From Halomonas sp. McH1-25 (GTDB lineage Bacteria > Pseudomonadota > Gammaproteobacteria > Pseudomonadales > Halomonadaceae), in assembly GCF_022348165.1 (NCBI RefSeq), contig NZ_JAKRFI010000008.1:124001-188000 (forward strand): DNA of 64,000 bases. Reading direction: 5' to 3'. This document shows positions 56,676 through 64,000 of this stretch, piece after piece (position 1 is the stretch's first letter; each line of letters begins with the position of its first letter). The translations under genes and the position numbers were made by a program. The notes under the pieces are model-generated. The model had not been told where the DNA came from. It worked only from the letters and a program-made list of their open reading frames with translations, and did no database searches.

Positions 56676-58478
56676 TTACAATGGCTCGGCATGCTCGATC
56701 ATCAACTGCAACGACTCCCGTCCCTTCCAACGGTTGCGCGACAGCTTGTAGGCGCAGCGCAGTCGTGCACCGAGGCCGAAGGCCGGCACTTCGCCGGGTG
56801 TCAGCGCGCGGAACCAGATGGCACGCGCCGTCACTTCACTGCACGCCAGCTCGAGCATCAGATGGCTGCCGTCGGCGCCAACCACACGCAGATTCTCGAC
56901 CAGGAATTCGCCGTCGAACAGCGGCGCATCGAACTCTCGGCCATAGGGCGAGAGGCGCTCCAACTCGTCGAGGGTCGCCAGGCAGAGCTGCGGCGCGGTC
57001 AGCTCACCATCGGTAAAGACGCAGGGGTACAGCTCGCATACGCCAAGCTGTTCGTTAACGGCCTGACGCAACACAGCGGTGAAGGTACCCAATTGCTCGG
57101 CCGGCAGGCCAATACCCGCCGCCCCGCTATGCCCACCGAAACGCGGCAATGCCTGCGGGGCAAGATCGTGGGCGCGCTGCAGGGCGTCACGCAGGTGCAG
57201 CGCCTCGATGGAACGTCCCGAGCCGGTAAGCATGCCCGGTGCCGCCGCCCTCGTCAGCACCAGAGCCGGTCGCCCGAAGGCCTGGACCAGCCGTGAGGCG
57301 ACAATGCCCTGTACCCCGGCATGACCGTCCTCGAGATAGACCACCAGCACCTGTTCGCCTGCCGCCACTTGCTGCATGGCCAGGGAGCGGGCTGTCTCGG
57401 TCATGTCGGCCTCGATGGCCTTGCGCGACTGGTTGTCCTGATCGAGCACGTCGAGATGCCGGCGTGCCGTGTGCTCATCGGCAGCCAGCATGAAGTGCAG
57501 TGCAGCGTAGGGATCGTCGAGGCGCGACCGGGCGTTGATGCGCGGCCCCATCTGGAAGGCCAGCGTCTCGGCGTCGAAGGGTACGCTATCGGCACCCAGG
57601 CGTTCGGCCATTGCCCGCCAGCAGGCGGCTTCCATGCGGTTGATGAGCGTCAGCCCCTGGGTCACCACCGCCCGGTTGATGGCGCTACCTCCCAGCGACA
57701 CGCAATCGGCCACGGTGCCCAGCGCCACGTAGGAGAGCCACGGCGACAGCTTGGGTGTGGACGGCGACAGTGCGCCGAACTCGATCAGTACCGCTCGGGT
57801 CAGCGACATCACCAGCCAGGCCACCATGCAGCCGGCAATGGTGCGATCGGGAAATTCGCAGTCGTTGCGGGTCGGGTTGACCGTGGCGTAGGCCGAGGCC
57901 GGCGGCCCTTCCAGTGGCAGCGCGTGGTGGTCGGTGACGATGACCTCGATGCCGGCTTCGCGCAGGCGAGCGATGCGCGGTTCGTCCGACGAGCCGCAGT
58001 CGGCGGTGATGACCAAACTGGGTCGCGGCTTCAGCGCTAGCGTGCGCTCCACCAGCGGCAGGCTGATGCCGTAGCCATCGTTGATGCGATGGCCGATCAG
58101 GCTATGCAGCTTCTGTGCAGGCACGCCGAACAGCTCGTTGAGGGTGCGCAGGATGACCACGTGAGACGTGATACCGTCGACGTCGTAGTCGGTGAGAATC
58201 CCGATGTGCTCGCCCTCGGTCACCGCCCGGGCGATGCGCTCGGCGGCACGCCGGGCGTCCTTCAGCTTCTCGGGATGCGCCAGGTAACGCAGACCGGGCG
58301 TGACCAGCGGATCGAGTTCGCCTCCATAGCCCGGCAGACGGCCGGCCAGGATCCGCGACTGAAGCTCGGAAAGCCCCGCCGCCAGACAGCGCTGATACAG
58401 CGTCTCGTCACGGCGACGTGGCACGATGCGCCGGCGCATGAATTCGGCCAGGGGGCGTTGCACACTCTCGGTTTCCAC
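56676..58478 (-). CDS. recJ: Single-stranded-DNA-specific exonuclease RecJ
   Basis: A 5'-3' exonuclease in RecF recombination, mismatch repair and fork processing. The 600-residue protein is slightly longer than E. coli RecJ (577). DHH domain motifs: GILTDYDVDGITSHVVILRT, ITADCGSSDEPRIARLREAG and VTDHHALPLEGPPA. DHHA1: RFGGHSGAAGIGLPAEQ. The last part (DAPLFDGEFLVENLRVVGAD) matches the OB domain. It is the last gene of the xerD-dsbC-hom-thrC-recJ run. The start at 58478 with METESVQRPLAEFMRRRIV is typical. Confidence 0.95.
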   Translation of the reverse strand: METESVQRPLAEFMRRRIVPRRRDETLYQRCLAAGLSELQSRILAGRLPGYGGELDPLVTPGLRYLAHPEKLKDARRAAERIARAVTEGEHIGILTDYDVDGITSHVVILRTLNELFGVPAQKLHSLIGHRINDGYGISLPLVERTLALKPRPSLVITADCGSSDEPRIARLREAGIEVIVTDHHALPLEGPPASAYATVNPTRNDCEFPDRTIAGCMVAWLVMSLTRAVLIEFGALSPSTPKLSPWLSYVALGTVADCVSLGGSAINRAVVTQGLTLINRMEAACWRAMAERLGADSVPFDAETLAFQMGPRINARSRLDDPYAALHFMLAADEHTARRHLDVLDQDNQSRKAIEADMTETARSLAMQQVAAGEQVLVVYLEDGHAGVQGIVASRLVQAFGRPALVLTRAAAPGMLTGSGRSIEALHLRDALQRAHDLAPQALPRFGGHSGAAGIGLPAEQLGTFTAVLRQAVNEQLGVCELYPCVFTDGELTAPQLCLATLDELERLSPYGREFDAPLFDGEFLVENLRVVGADGSHLMLELACSEVTARAIWFRALTPGEVPAFGLGARLRCAYKLSRNRWKGRESLQLMIEHAEPL

Positions 58479-58497
58479 AAAGGCTCCTGTGACGCAG

Positions 58498-58519
58498 CGC
58501 GCCCGGCAAGCCGGGCGCG
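58498..58519 (-). repeat. GC-rich hairpin between thrC and recJ
   Basis: CGCGCCCGGC/GCCGGGCGCG with a 2-nt formal loop, between the thrC stop and recJ start. No T-run; probably a processing or partial termination hairpin. Confidence 0.6.
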
Positions 58520-58547
58520 ATCAGGCATCGAAACGGCTGACGAATGC

Positions 58548-59942
58548 TTAGGCCCTGCGGCGATGCTCGGCAACGAAAGACTGCACGGCAGTCAGCTCCG
58601 CCGGCAGCACGCTGTAGCGCTCCTCGCGTTCGAGCAGGTCTTCCATATGAGCAGGCAACGGCACACCGGGGAAGCCGGCCTTGACCACCGCCTCGGCGAA
58701 CTTGGCCGGGTGAGCCGTGGCCAAGGTAATCATCGGCGTGGCGTGATCACCATGGCACACCTCGGCGGCGCGATAGCCAGTGGCAGTGTGCGGATCGAGC
58801 AGTGCCTTGGTGCGATGGTGCGCCTCGCGGATCACCTCGAGAATGGTGGCATCGTCGACGCTGTGACTGGCGAAGCGCTCGCGCAGTTTGGCCAGGGGAG
58901 CCTCGGCAAGCGCCGCCGGCTCGTTCTGGAAACGCTCGAGCAGGGCACGCACGGCATCGCCGTCGCGGTCGTAGGCGTCGAACAGCAGGCGCTCGAAGTT
59001 CGACGACACCACGATGTCCATCGACGGTGCCAGGGTCGCCTCGAGATCGCGCTTGGAGAAATCGTTATCCGCCAGGGTGCGATGCAGGATGTCGTTGGCG
59101 TTGGTGGCAATGACGAAGCGCTCGACCGGCAGGCCCATCTGGTAGGCCATGTAGCCGGCGAAGACATTGCCGAAATTGGCCGAGGGCACACAGAAACTAA
59201 CCTTGCGGTGCGGTGCGCCCAGCGCCACGCCGGCGGCAACGTAGTAAACGATCTGGGCCATGATGCGTGCCCAGTTGATCGAGTTGACCGCTACCAGTCG
59301 CGTGCCGTCGAGGAACGCCTGGTCGGCGAAGCTGGCCTTGACCATTGCCTGGGCGTCGTCGAAGTTGCCTTCGATAGCGATATTGAACACGTTGTCGGCC
59401 AACACCGAGGTCATCTGCCGGCGCTGCACCTCGGAGACACGGTTGTGCGGATGCAGAATGAAGATGTCGAGATTGTCGCAGTGGCGGCAGCCTTCGATCG
59501 CCGCCGAGCCGGTATCGCCGGAAGTCGCGCCCATGATCACCGCACGCTCGCCGCGCTTCTTCAGGAAGTGATCCAGCAGACGCCCAAGCAATTGCAGGGC
59601 GACGTCCTTGAAGGCCAGCGTGGGCCCGTGGAACAGCTCGAGCAGAAAGTGATTGGCGCCGAGCTGGTTGAGCGGCACGATCGCCTCGTGGCTGAACGTC
59701 GCGTAGGCATCACGGATGATGGCACGAAAAGTGTCGTCGTCGATCTCGCCGCCGACGAACGGTTTCATCACCCGGAAGGCGATTTCGGCATAGGATAGCC
59801 CGGCCATCGCTGCCAGCTCGTCCCTGGATAGCTGCGGCACGGTTTCGGGTACGTAAAGCCCCCCATCGCTGGCCATGCCGGTCAGCACAACATCCTCAAA
59901 GTTCAGCGCCGGCGCCTGCCCGCGCGTACTGATATAACGCAT
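58548..59942 (-). CDS. thrC: Threonine synthase
   Basis: PLP enzyme making threonine from O-phosphohomoserine. It has 464 residues, the longer TS type. MRYISTRGQAPALNFEDVVL is the family N-terminus and fixes the start at 59942. The PLP lysine lies in GPTLAFKDVALQLLGRLLD. Other motifs are GATSGDTGSAAIEGCRHCDN and FVIATNANDILHRTL. It is downstream of hom with a 110-nt gap, the pseudomonad hom-thrC arrangement. Confidence 0.96.
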   Translation of the reverse strand: MRYISTRGQAPALNFEDVVLTGMASDGGLYVPETVPQLSRDELAAMAGLSYAEIAFRVMKPFVGGEIDDDTFRAIIRDAYATFSHEAIVPLNQLGANHFLLELFHGPTLAFKDVALQLLGRLLDHFLKKRGERAVIMGATSGDTGSAAIEGCRHCDNLDIFILHPHNRVSEVQRRQMTSVLADNVFNIAIEGNFDDAQAMVKASFADQAFLDGTRLVAVNSINWARIMAQIVYYVAAGVALGAPHRKVSFCVPSANFGNVFAGYMAYQMGLPVERFVIATNANDILHRTLADNDFSKRDLEATLAPSMDIVVSSNFERLLFDAYDRDGDAVRALLERFQNEPAALAEAPLAKLRERFASHSVDDATILEVIREAHHRTKALLDPHTATGYRAAEVCHGDHATPMITLATAHPAKFAEAVVKAGFPGVPLPAHMEDLLEREERYSVLPAELTAVQSFVAEHRRRA

Positions 59943-60052
59943 GATCGTTTCCCCTATCGCCACCGGCCACGGAAAGCCGACGACCTGGTGTCCACCCGAC
60001 GATTGAAGCCAAGCTACGTGATCGCCTGGCACTCATGATTTGGCGCCGCGCC

Positions 60053-61369
60053 TCATTGCTGCTCGTCGAGGCACTCGACCCGGATCCGCGTAATCGGCCC
60101 GGCGATATCGGCCAACGACTCGAGCTGCCGGATGGCTTCGTTCATGTTCTTCTCGCGGGTGCGGTGTGTCAGCAGGATGATCGGCACCAGCTCGCCTTCG
60201 GTGGCTTCCTTCTGGATGATGGCCTCGATGGAAATCCCCTGCTCGGAAAGGATGGTCGCCACGCGTGCCAGCACCCCCGGGCGATCGACAGCCAACAGCC
60301 GCAGGTAATAGGCGGTGACGATATCCTCCATGGGCAGGATCGGCAGGCTATTGTCGCCCTCGACGATGCCACTGAAGGCCAGATAGGGCACCCGGTAGTG
60401 GTGGGCGGTGGTGATGTCGCGAGCCACGTCGAGCAGATCGGCAACCACCGCCGAGGCCGTCGGTTCGGAGCCGGCACCAGCACCGTAATAGAGCGTCGGC
60501 CCGACGGCATCGCCCATCACCGCAATGGCGTTCTTGACGCCATGCACGCTTGCCAGCAGGCGCTCCTTGGGGATCAACGTCGGATGCACACGCAGCTCCA
60601 GGCCGGCCTCGGTGCGCTTGGAAATCCCCAGATGCTTGATGATATAGCCAAGGTTATCGGCTTGCTCGACATCTTCGGCGGTAATTCGCGAGATGCCTTC
60701 GGTGTAGGCCTTGTCGAACTGCAGGGGAACGCCGTAGGCAATAGAGGCCAGGATGGTCAGCTTGTGCGCTGCATCGATGCCTTCGACGTCGAAGGTCGGG
60801 TCGGCCTCGGCATAGCCCAACGCTTGCGCTTCGGCGAGAACGTCCTCGAAAGCCCGCCCTTCGTCGCGCATGTGAGTGAGGATATAGTTGCCGGTGCCAT
60901 TGATGATGCCGGCCAACCATTGGATGCGATTGGCACCCAACCCCTCGCGCAGCGACTTGATCACCGGAATGCCACCGGCAACCGCCGCTTCGAAGGCCAC
61001 GATCACGCCCTTGTCGTGGGCCGCCTTGAAGATTTCGTTGCCATACACTGCAATCAATGCCTTGTTGGCGGTGACTACATGCTTGCCGTTCTCGATGGCG
61101 GTCAGCACCAACTCACGCGCGACATCGTAGCCGCCCACCAGTTCTACCAGTACGTCGATATCGGGATTGCGCGCCACCTCGAAGATATCGCTGGTGACCT
61201 TGACCCCGGTGGTATCGCAGTCGGGATTCTCACGCCGGGCGCCGACCTGCTCGATAACGATCGGCCGTCCCGCCCGACGGGCAATCTCGTCGGCATTGCG
61301 CGTCAGCACATTGAAGGTCCCGCTACCGACGGTCCCCAAACCACAGATCCCCACTCTCACCGGTTTCAA
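60053..61369 (-). CDS. hom: Homoserine dehydrogenase (monofunctional)
   Basis: Reduces aspartate semialdehyde to homoserine at the branch to Thr/Met. It has 438 residues with no fused aspartokinase. N-terminal Rossmann: VRVGICGLGTVGSGTFNVLT. Core: GKHVVTANKALIAVYG, FEAAVAGGIPVIKSLREGLG and YAEADPTFDVEGIDAAHKLT. A C-terminal ACT domain begins RLLAVDRPGVLARVATILSE, allowing threonine feedback. It belongs to the xerD-dsbC-hom-thrC-recJ run. Confidence 0.96.
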   Translation of the reverse strand: MKPVRVGICGLGTVGSGTFNVLTRNADEIARRAGRPIVIEQVGARRENPDCDTTGVKVTSDIFEVARNPDIDVLVELVGGYDVARELVLTAIENGKHVVTANKALIAVYGNEIFKAAHDKGVIVAFEAAVAGGIPVIKSLREGLGANRIQWLAGIINGTGNYILTHMRDEGRAFEDVLAEAQALGYAEADPTFDVEGIDAAHKLTILASIAYGVPLQFDKAYTEGISRITAEDVEQADNLGYIIKHLGISKRTEAGLELRVHPTLIPKERLLASVHGVKNAIAVMGDAVGPTLYYGAGAGSEPTASAVVADLLDVARDITTAHHYRVPYLAFSGIVEGDNSLPILPMEDIVTAYYLRLLAVDRPGVLARVATILSEQGISIEAIIQKEATEGELVPIILLTHRTREKNMNEAIRQLESLADIAGPITRIRVECLDEQQ

Positions 61370-61494
61370 CGTCGTGCTCCCTTCCTATTCGTTCGATTTG
61401 CAAACTGATCAATTTTTGATCAGAACGACAAGGTAAAAACCCTCTGACGGGGTGTCAAACGTGTGTCCAGCGGCCTTGTTTTCGAAAGGCAGCG

Positions 61495-62241
61495 TCATTC
61501 CTCGATGCCGAGCATACCGGCCAGCCGTTCGGCCGGCACGTAGCCTGGCACCATGCGACCATCGGGCAATACGATGGCCGGCGTACCCTGTACGCCGAGT
61601 TCGAGACCCAGATGATACTGATCGATGACCGGGTTGTCGCAATCCGGAGCATTCTTCAAGCTATCACCACGCTTGGCGGCGCTCAGCGCTTCGGCCGGGT
61701 TGTCCGCACACCATACCTGAGCGAGGTAACGTGCGCCCTCGGAGCCCAGGCCGCTGCGCGGAAACGCCAGGTATTGCACCTCAATGCCCATATCGTTGAG
61801 GCGTGGAACTTCCTCGTGGAACTTGCGGCAGTAGGGACAGGTCACGTCGGTAAATACCTGTATCGTCGCACGGGGCGCCTCCTTGCCGCGATAGACGATG
61901 CGCTGATCCTCCGGCACTTGGGCGAGCCGTTCGGCGCGTTCGGCGTTGCGTGTCTGCTGGGTCAGGTTGACCAGTCCGCTCTCGCCGTTGGCGAATAGAT
62001 CCCCGACGATGAAATGGCTTCCCTCGGCGTCGCTATAGAACGTTTCGCCGCTTTTCAGACGCACTTCATAAATATTGTCCAGCGGCGTCTCGCTCACGCT
62101 CTCCACGGGCATCGGCTCACCGTTCACGGCCAGTCGCTCGGCCAACGTTTCCGCAGTCGGCGCGGCCAGCGCCAGACTGGAAGTGAGTGTCAGGGTTGCG
62201 AACAGTGCGCACGACAGCGCCTTGAAACCACGAATCATCAT
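61495..62241 (-). CDS. dsbC: Periplasmic protein-disulfide isomerase DsbC
   Basis: A periplasmic isomerase of 248 residues. The signal peptide (MMIRGFKALSCALFATLTLT, then SSLALA) is followed by an N-terminal dimerisation domain (VESVSETPLDNIYEVRLKSG) and a thioredoxin domain with the active site VTCPYCRKFHEEV. The cis-Pro loop is in LGVQGTPAIVLPDG. The ATG abuts the xerD stop, so they are coupled. XerD-DsbC linkage is also present in E. coli and pseudomonads. Confidence 0.95.
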   Translation of the reverse strand: MMIRGFKALSCALFATLTLTSSLALAAPTAETLAERLAVNGEPMPVESVSETPLDNIYEVRLKSGETFYSDAEGSHFIVGDLFANGESGLVNLTQQTRNAERAERLAQVPEDQRIVYRGKEAPRATIQVFTDVTCPYCRKFHEEVPRLNDMGIEVQYLAFPRSGLGSEGARYLAQVWCADNPAEALSAAKRGDSLKNAPDCDNPVIDQYHLGLELGVQGTPAIVLPDGRMVPGYVPAERLAGMLGIEE

Positions 62242-63144
62242 TCAGCCTCGAGGATGGTGTTCGGCATGTAGCGTCTCCAGGCGCGCCTGGGCTACATGGG
62301 TGTATATCTGCGTCGTCGATAGATCGCTATGACCCAGCAACATCTGTACGACACGCAAATTGGCTCCATGATTCAATAGATGCGTCGCAAATGCATGACG
62401 CAGAGTATGCGGCGACAGTGGCCGATCGATACCGGCAAGCCGGGCATAGTGCTTGATGCGATACCAGAATGTCTGGCGCGTCATGAACGCATCACTACGG
62501 CCAGGAAACAAGGGCGGACGCCGTATATCGCTCATCAACTCGCTGCGACCGGCACGTAGGTAGCGCTCTACCCACGCCTGGGCCTCCTCCCCCAACGGCA
62601 CCAGCCTCTCCTTGTCGCCCTTGCCGACGACACGTACCACGCCCTGGCGCAGGTTGACGTTGTCCAGACGCAAGCCGATCAGTTCGGAAACGCGCAGACC
62701 GCAGCCATATAACACTTCGAGCATGGCACGATCCCGCAAGCCCAATGCCGTCGTATCGTCCGGTGCAACGAGCAGACGCTCGACTTCGTCTTCATCCAGG
62801 GTATTGGGCAAACTGGCGCGCACTGGCGGCAAGCGGACCTCACCGAGCGGATCGCCATCCAGACGCCCCTGCTCGAGCTGCCAACGATAGAAACCACGCA
62901 GACTCGACAACAGCCGGGCATTGCTGCGCAGTTGATACCCTGCGGCACGTCGCGTTTCCAGCCAGCGAGGCAACACCTCGGGATCGGGCGAGAGCAGTCG
63001 GCTACCGCTCTCATGAATGTGGGTGCGCCAGGCTTCGAGATCCCGCCGGTAGCTCGAGAGCGTATGCTCGCTGGCTCCCCGCTCTAGCCACAGGGCATCG
63101 AGGTAGGCCTCGATCAGCCCGCTGTCGTCATCTGACTCCGCCAT
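62242..63144 (-). CDS. xerD: Tyrosine recombinase XerD
   Basis: With XerC, resolves chromosome dimers at dif and acts with FtsK. The 300-residue protein has an N-terminal SAM-like core-binding domain (ASEHTLSSYRRDLEAWRTHI) and the catalytic domain with Arg in VLYGCGLRVSELIGL, Lys in VVGKGDKERLVPL, then SPHTLRHAFATHLLNHGANL (His/Arg), LLGHSDLSTTQIYTHV (His and nucleophilic Tyr). It is encoded next to dsbC, which supports XerD rather than XerC. Confidence 0.94.
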   Translation of the reverse strand: MAESDDDSGLIEAYLDALWLERGASEHTLSSYRRDLEAWRTHIHESGSRLLSPDPEVLPRWLETRRAAGYQLRSNARLLSSLRGFYRWQLEQGRLDGDPLGEVRLPPVRASLPNTLDEDEVERLLVAPDDTTALGLRDRAMLEVLYGCGLRVSELIGLRLDNVNLRQGVVRVVGKGDKERLVPLGEEAQAWVERYLRAGRSELMSDIRRPPLFPGRSDAFMTRQTFWYRIKHYARLAGIDRPLSPHTLRHAFATHLLNHGANLRVVQMLLGHSDLSTTQIYTHVAQARLETLHAEHHPRG

Positions 63145-63178
63145 GGCACATTATCTTCGTAAGCAACTCACAGATGCA

Positions 63179-63217
63179 ACGAAACCCCGCCCCGCATTCG
63201 CGGCGACGGGGTTTCGT
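63179..63217 (-). terminator. Terminator after rplS
   Basis: ACGAAACCCCG/CGGGGTTTCGT, an 11-bp stem with a 17-nt loop that can form an inner GC-rich hairpin, followed by TGCATC. Located 43 nt after the rplS stop. Confidence 0.75.
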
Positions 63218-63259
63218 GAGATGGCGACAAGGCATGCCTCGCCGCCAACGGCCAACCGC

Positions 63260-63616
63260 TTAGGCCAGCTTTTCCTTGATGCGCGCTGCCTTGCCGCTGC
63301 GCTCACGGAGGTAGTACAGCTTGGCCTGACGCACGTCGCCACGGCGCTTGACCTCAACGGAAGCGACCAGCGGGCTGTAGGTCTGGAAGGTACGCTCGAC
63401 GCCGACACCATGAGAAATCTTGCGCACGGTGAAGGCGGAGTTCAGACCGCGGTTACGCTTGCCGATCACCACGCCTTCGAAGGCCTGCAGACGCTCGCGG
63501 TTGCCTTCGACGACCTTGACCTGGACGACAACGGTATCGCCCGGCGCAAATGCCGGTACTTCCTTGCTCATCTGCTCGGCTTCGATCGCCTGGATCACTT
63601 TGTTCTTGCCACTCAT
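63260..63616 (-). CDS. rplS: 50S ribosomal protein L19
   Basis: A 118-residue ribosomal protein. It has [60 protein letters not shown] and [20 protein letters not shown], the standard L19 sequence. AGGAG precedes the ATG. It follows trmD by 143 nt, as in the rpsP-rimM-trmD-rplS operon of E. coli, and ends at a hairpin before xerD. Confidence 0.98.
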   Translation of the reverse strand: MSGKNKVIQAIEAEQMSKEVPAFAPGDTVVVQVKVVEGNRERLQAFEGVVIGKRNRGLNSAFTVRKISHGVGVERTFQTYSPLVASVEVKRRGDVRQAKLYYLRERSGKAARIKEKLA

Positions 63617-63759
63617 GATGCAACTCCTTGACTGATTTGGGCCACGCGGGCTCGCTGTACTCTCTCGGCATCGTCAGTGACGATACTCGAGACGCGCCTG
63701 CCTGGCGTGTGATCCCGACGCGCGATGACGCGGGAACGACAATATGGGTGACGTGGGGC

Positions 63760-64000
63760 CTACCGGTCCTCGCCTCGGGCCTGGTCGGCATCGGGCCGCA
63801 CCGGTTCGCCACACTCCTCCGCCGGGTTGGCGTATTCCTCGATGAACTCATCGAGCAGCTTACGCTGCTCATCGTTCAACGTTCGGCTCTTTAACAATTC
63901 GGGTCGCCTGAGCCAGGTGCGTCCCAGTGACTGCTTGAGGCGCCAGCGCCGGATCGCGGCATGATTGCCGCTAAGCAGCACATCCGGCACACGCCGTTCA
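63760..64000 (-). CDS. trmD: tRNA (guanine-N1)-methyltransferase, C-terminal part
   Basis: The gene is cut by the window edge; only about the last 79 residues are visible. The SPOUT methyltransferase TrmD makes m1G37 in tRNA. The visible segment ([20 protein letters not shown], then [15 protein letters not shown]) is the diagnostic C-terminal domain. The tail DQARGEDR is acidic. It lies upstream of rplS in the expected rpsP-rimM-trmD-rplS order. Confidence 0.93.
   Translation of the reverse strand, partial: ERRVPDVLLSGNHAAIRRWRLKQSLGRTWLRRPELLKSRTLNDEQRKLLDEFIEEYANPAEECGEPVRPDADQARGEDR

Noticed and set aside
58089-59798. A 569-codon plus-strand frame opposite recJ and thrC
   Set aside because: It crosses two well-identified genes and its protein is a low-complexity shadow of their codons.
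60035-61408. A 457-codon plus-strand frame opposite hom
   Set aside because: It is the antisense of a complete homoserine dehydrogenase and lacks a ribosome site or motif.

Overview
The window is about 64 kb of chromosome from a high-GC gammaproteobacterium. Gene content, gene order and protein style point to the Halomonadaceae (Halomonas or Chromohalobacter relatives). Supporting observations are a 341-residue DapD of the pseudomonad type, the xerD-dsbC-hom-thrC-recJ order, an rpoH-ftsXEY-rsmD block, very acidic housekeeping proteins, and maeA, acnA, ald and yeeE-type genes. The genus call is inference; no rRNA is present to confirm it. The region is almost wholly core genome. I see no phage, insertion sequence, CRISPR array, tRNA or rRNA gene.

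Layout. 1-6567 (minus): rpsB-tsf-pyrH-frr-uppS-cdsA-ispC-rseP, linking translation to isoprenoid, lipid and envelope functions. 6877-14828 (plus): map, glnD, then a lysine/peptidoglycan cluster dapC-(ArsC-like)-dapD-dapE and one unknown gene. 15019-18070: a membrane-anchored cold-shock-domain protein, slyX, trxB, a 2-Cys peroxiredoxin and a small zinc-ribbon-like protein. 18410-25456: acnA, maeA, a histone-deacetylase-family hydrolase and a YeeE/YedE sulfur transporter. 25626-32403 (minus): trpS, ald, a thioesterase, a GTG-start DUF2007-like protein, rlmI, mutM, rpmBG and radC. 32596-37640 (plus): coaBC-dut, algC-type phosphomannomutase, argB, slmA. 37731-41970 (minus): rpoH, then ftsY-ftsE-ftsX. 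42063-42963 (plus): rsmD, zapB. 43003-49336 (minus): bolA-holD-like-rimI, an MFS exporter, an unknown acidic protein and prfB-lysS. 49531-52089: a porin and a FadL-type channel, converging. 52389-55509 (plus): a MerR-copA-small membrane protein copper operon. 55581-64000: a VOC protein, a YitT-type membrane protein, the xerD-dsbC-hom-thrC-recJ run, rplS and the end of trmD.

Most notable finding. Two intergenic elements of about 105 nt (14906-15011 and 48129-48232) share the same elaborate fold: a 6-bp stem, a G.A mismatch, 2 bp, a conserved asymmetric loop, an 8-9 bp stem, tandem G.A/A.G, 4 bp, a conserved 6x6 internal loop, a 5-bp stem and a terminal loop. The stem sequences differ between copies but remain complementary, while the loops are conserved. 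That is covariation, and it suggests a structured RNA or structured repeat family that I do not recognise.

Other points worth attention are: a probable cryptic DNA polymerase III psi subunit (HolD) between bolA and rimI; a 28-residue membrane peptide translationally coupled to CopA; a two-helix membrane anchor fused to a cold-shock domain; the RF2 programmed +1 frameshift; a sigma-E-like promoter at rpoH; and a 40-nt perfect palindrome between acnA and maeA.

How the genes work together. Several operons show tight coupling by 4-nt ATGA overlaps (coaBC-dut, ftsY-ftsE-ftsX, merR-copA-small peptide). rpsB-tsf is separated by an attenuator-like palindrome. The acnA/maeA, slmA/rpoH and porin/fadL convergent pairs are separated by bidirectional terminators.
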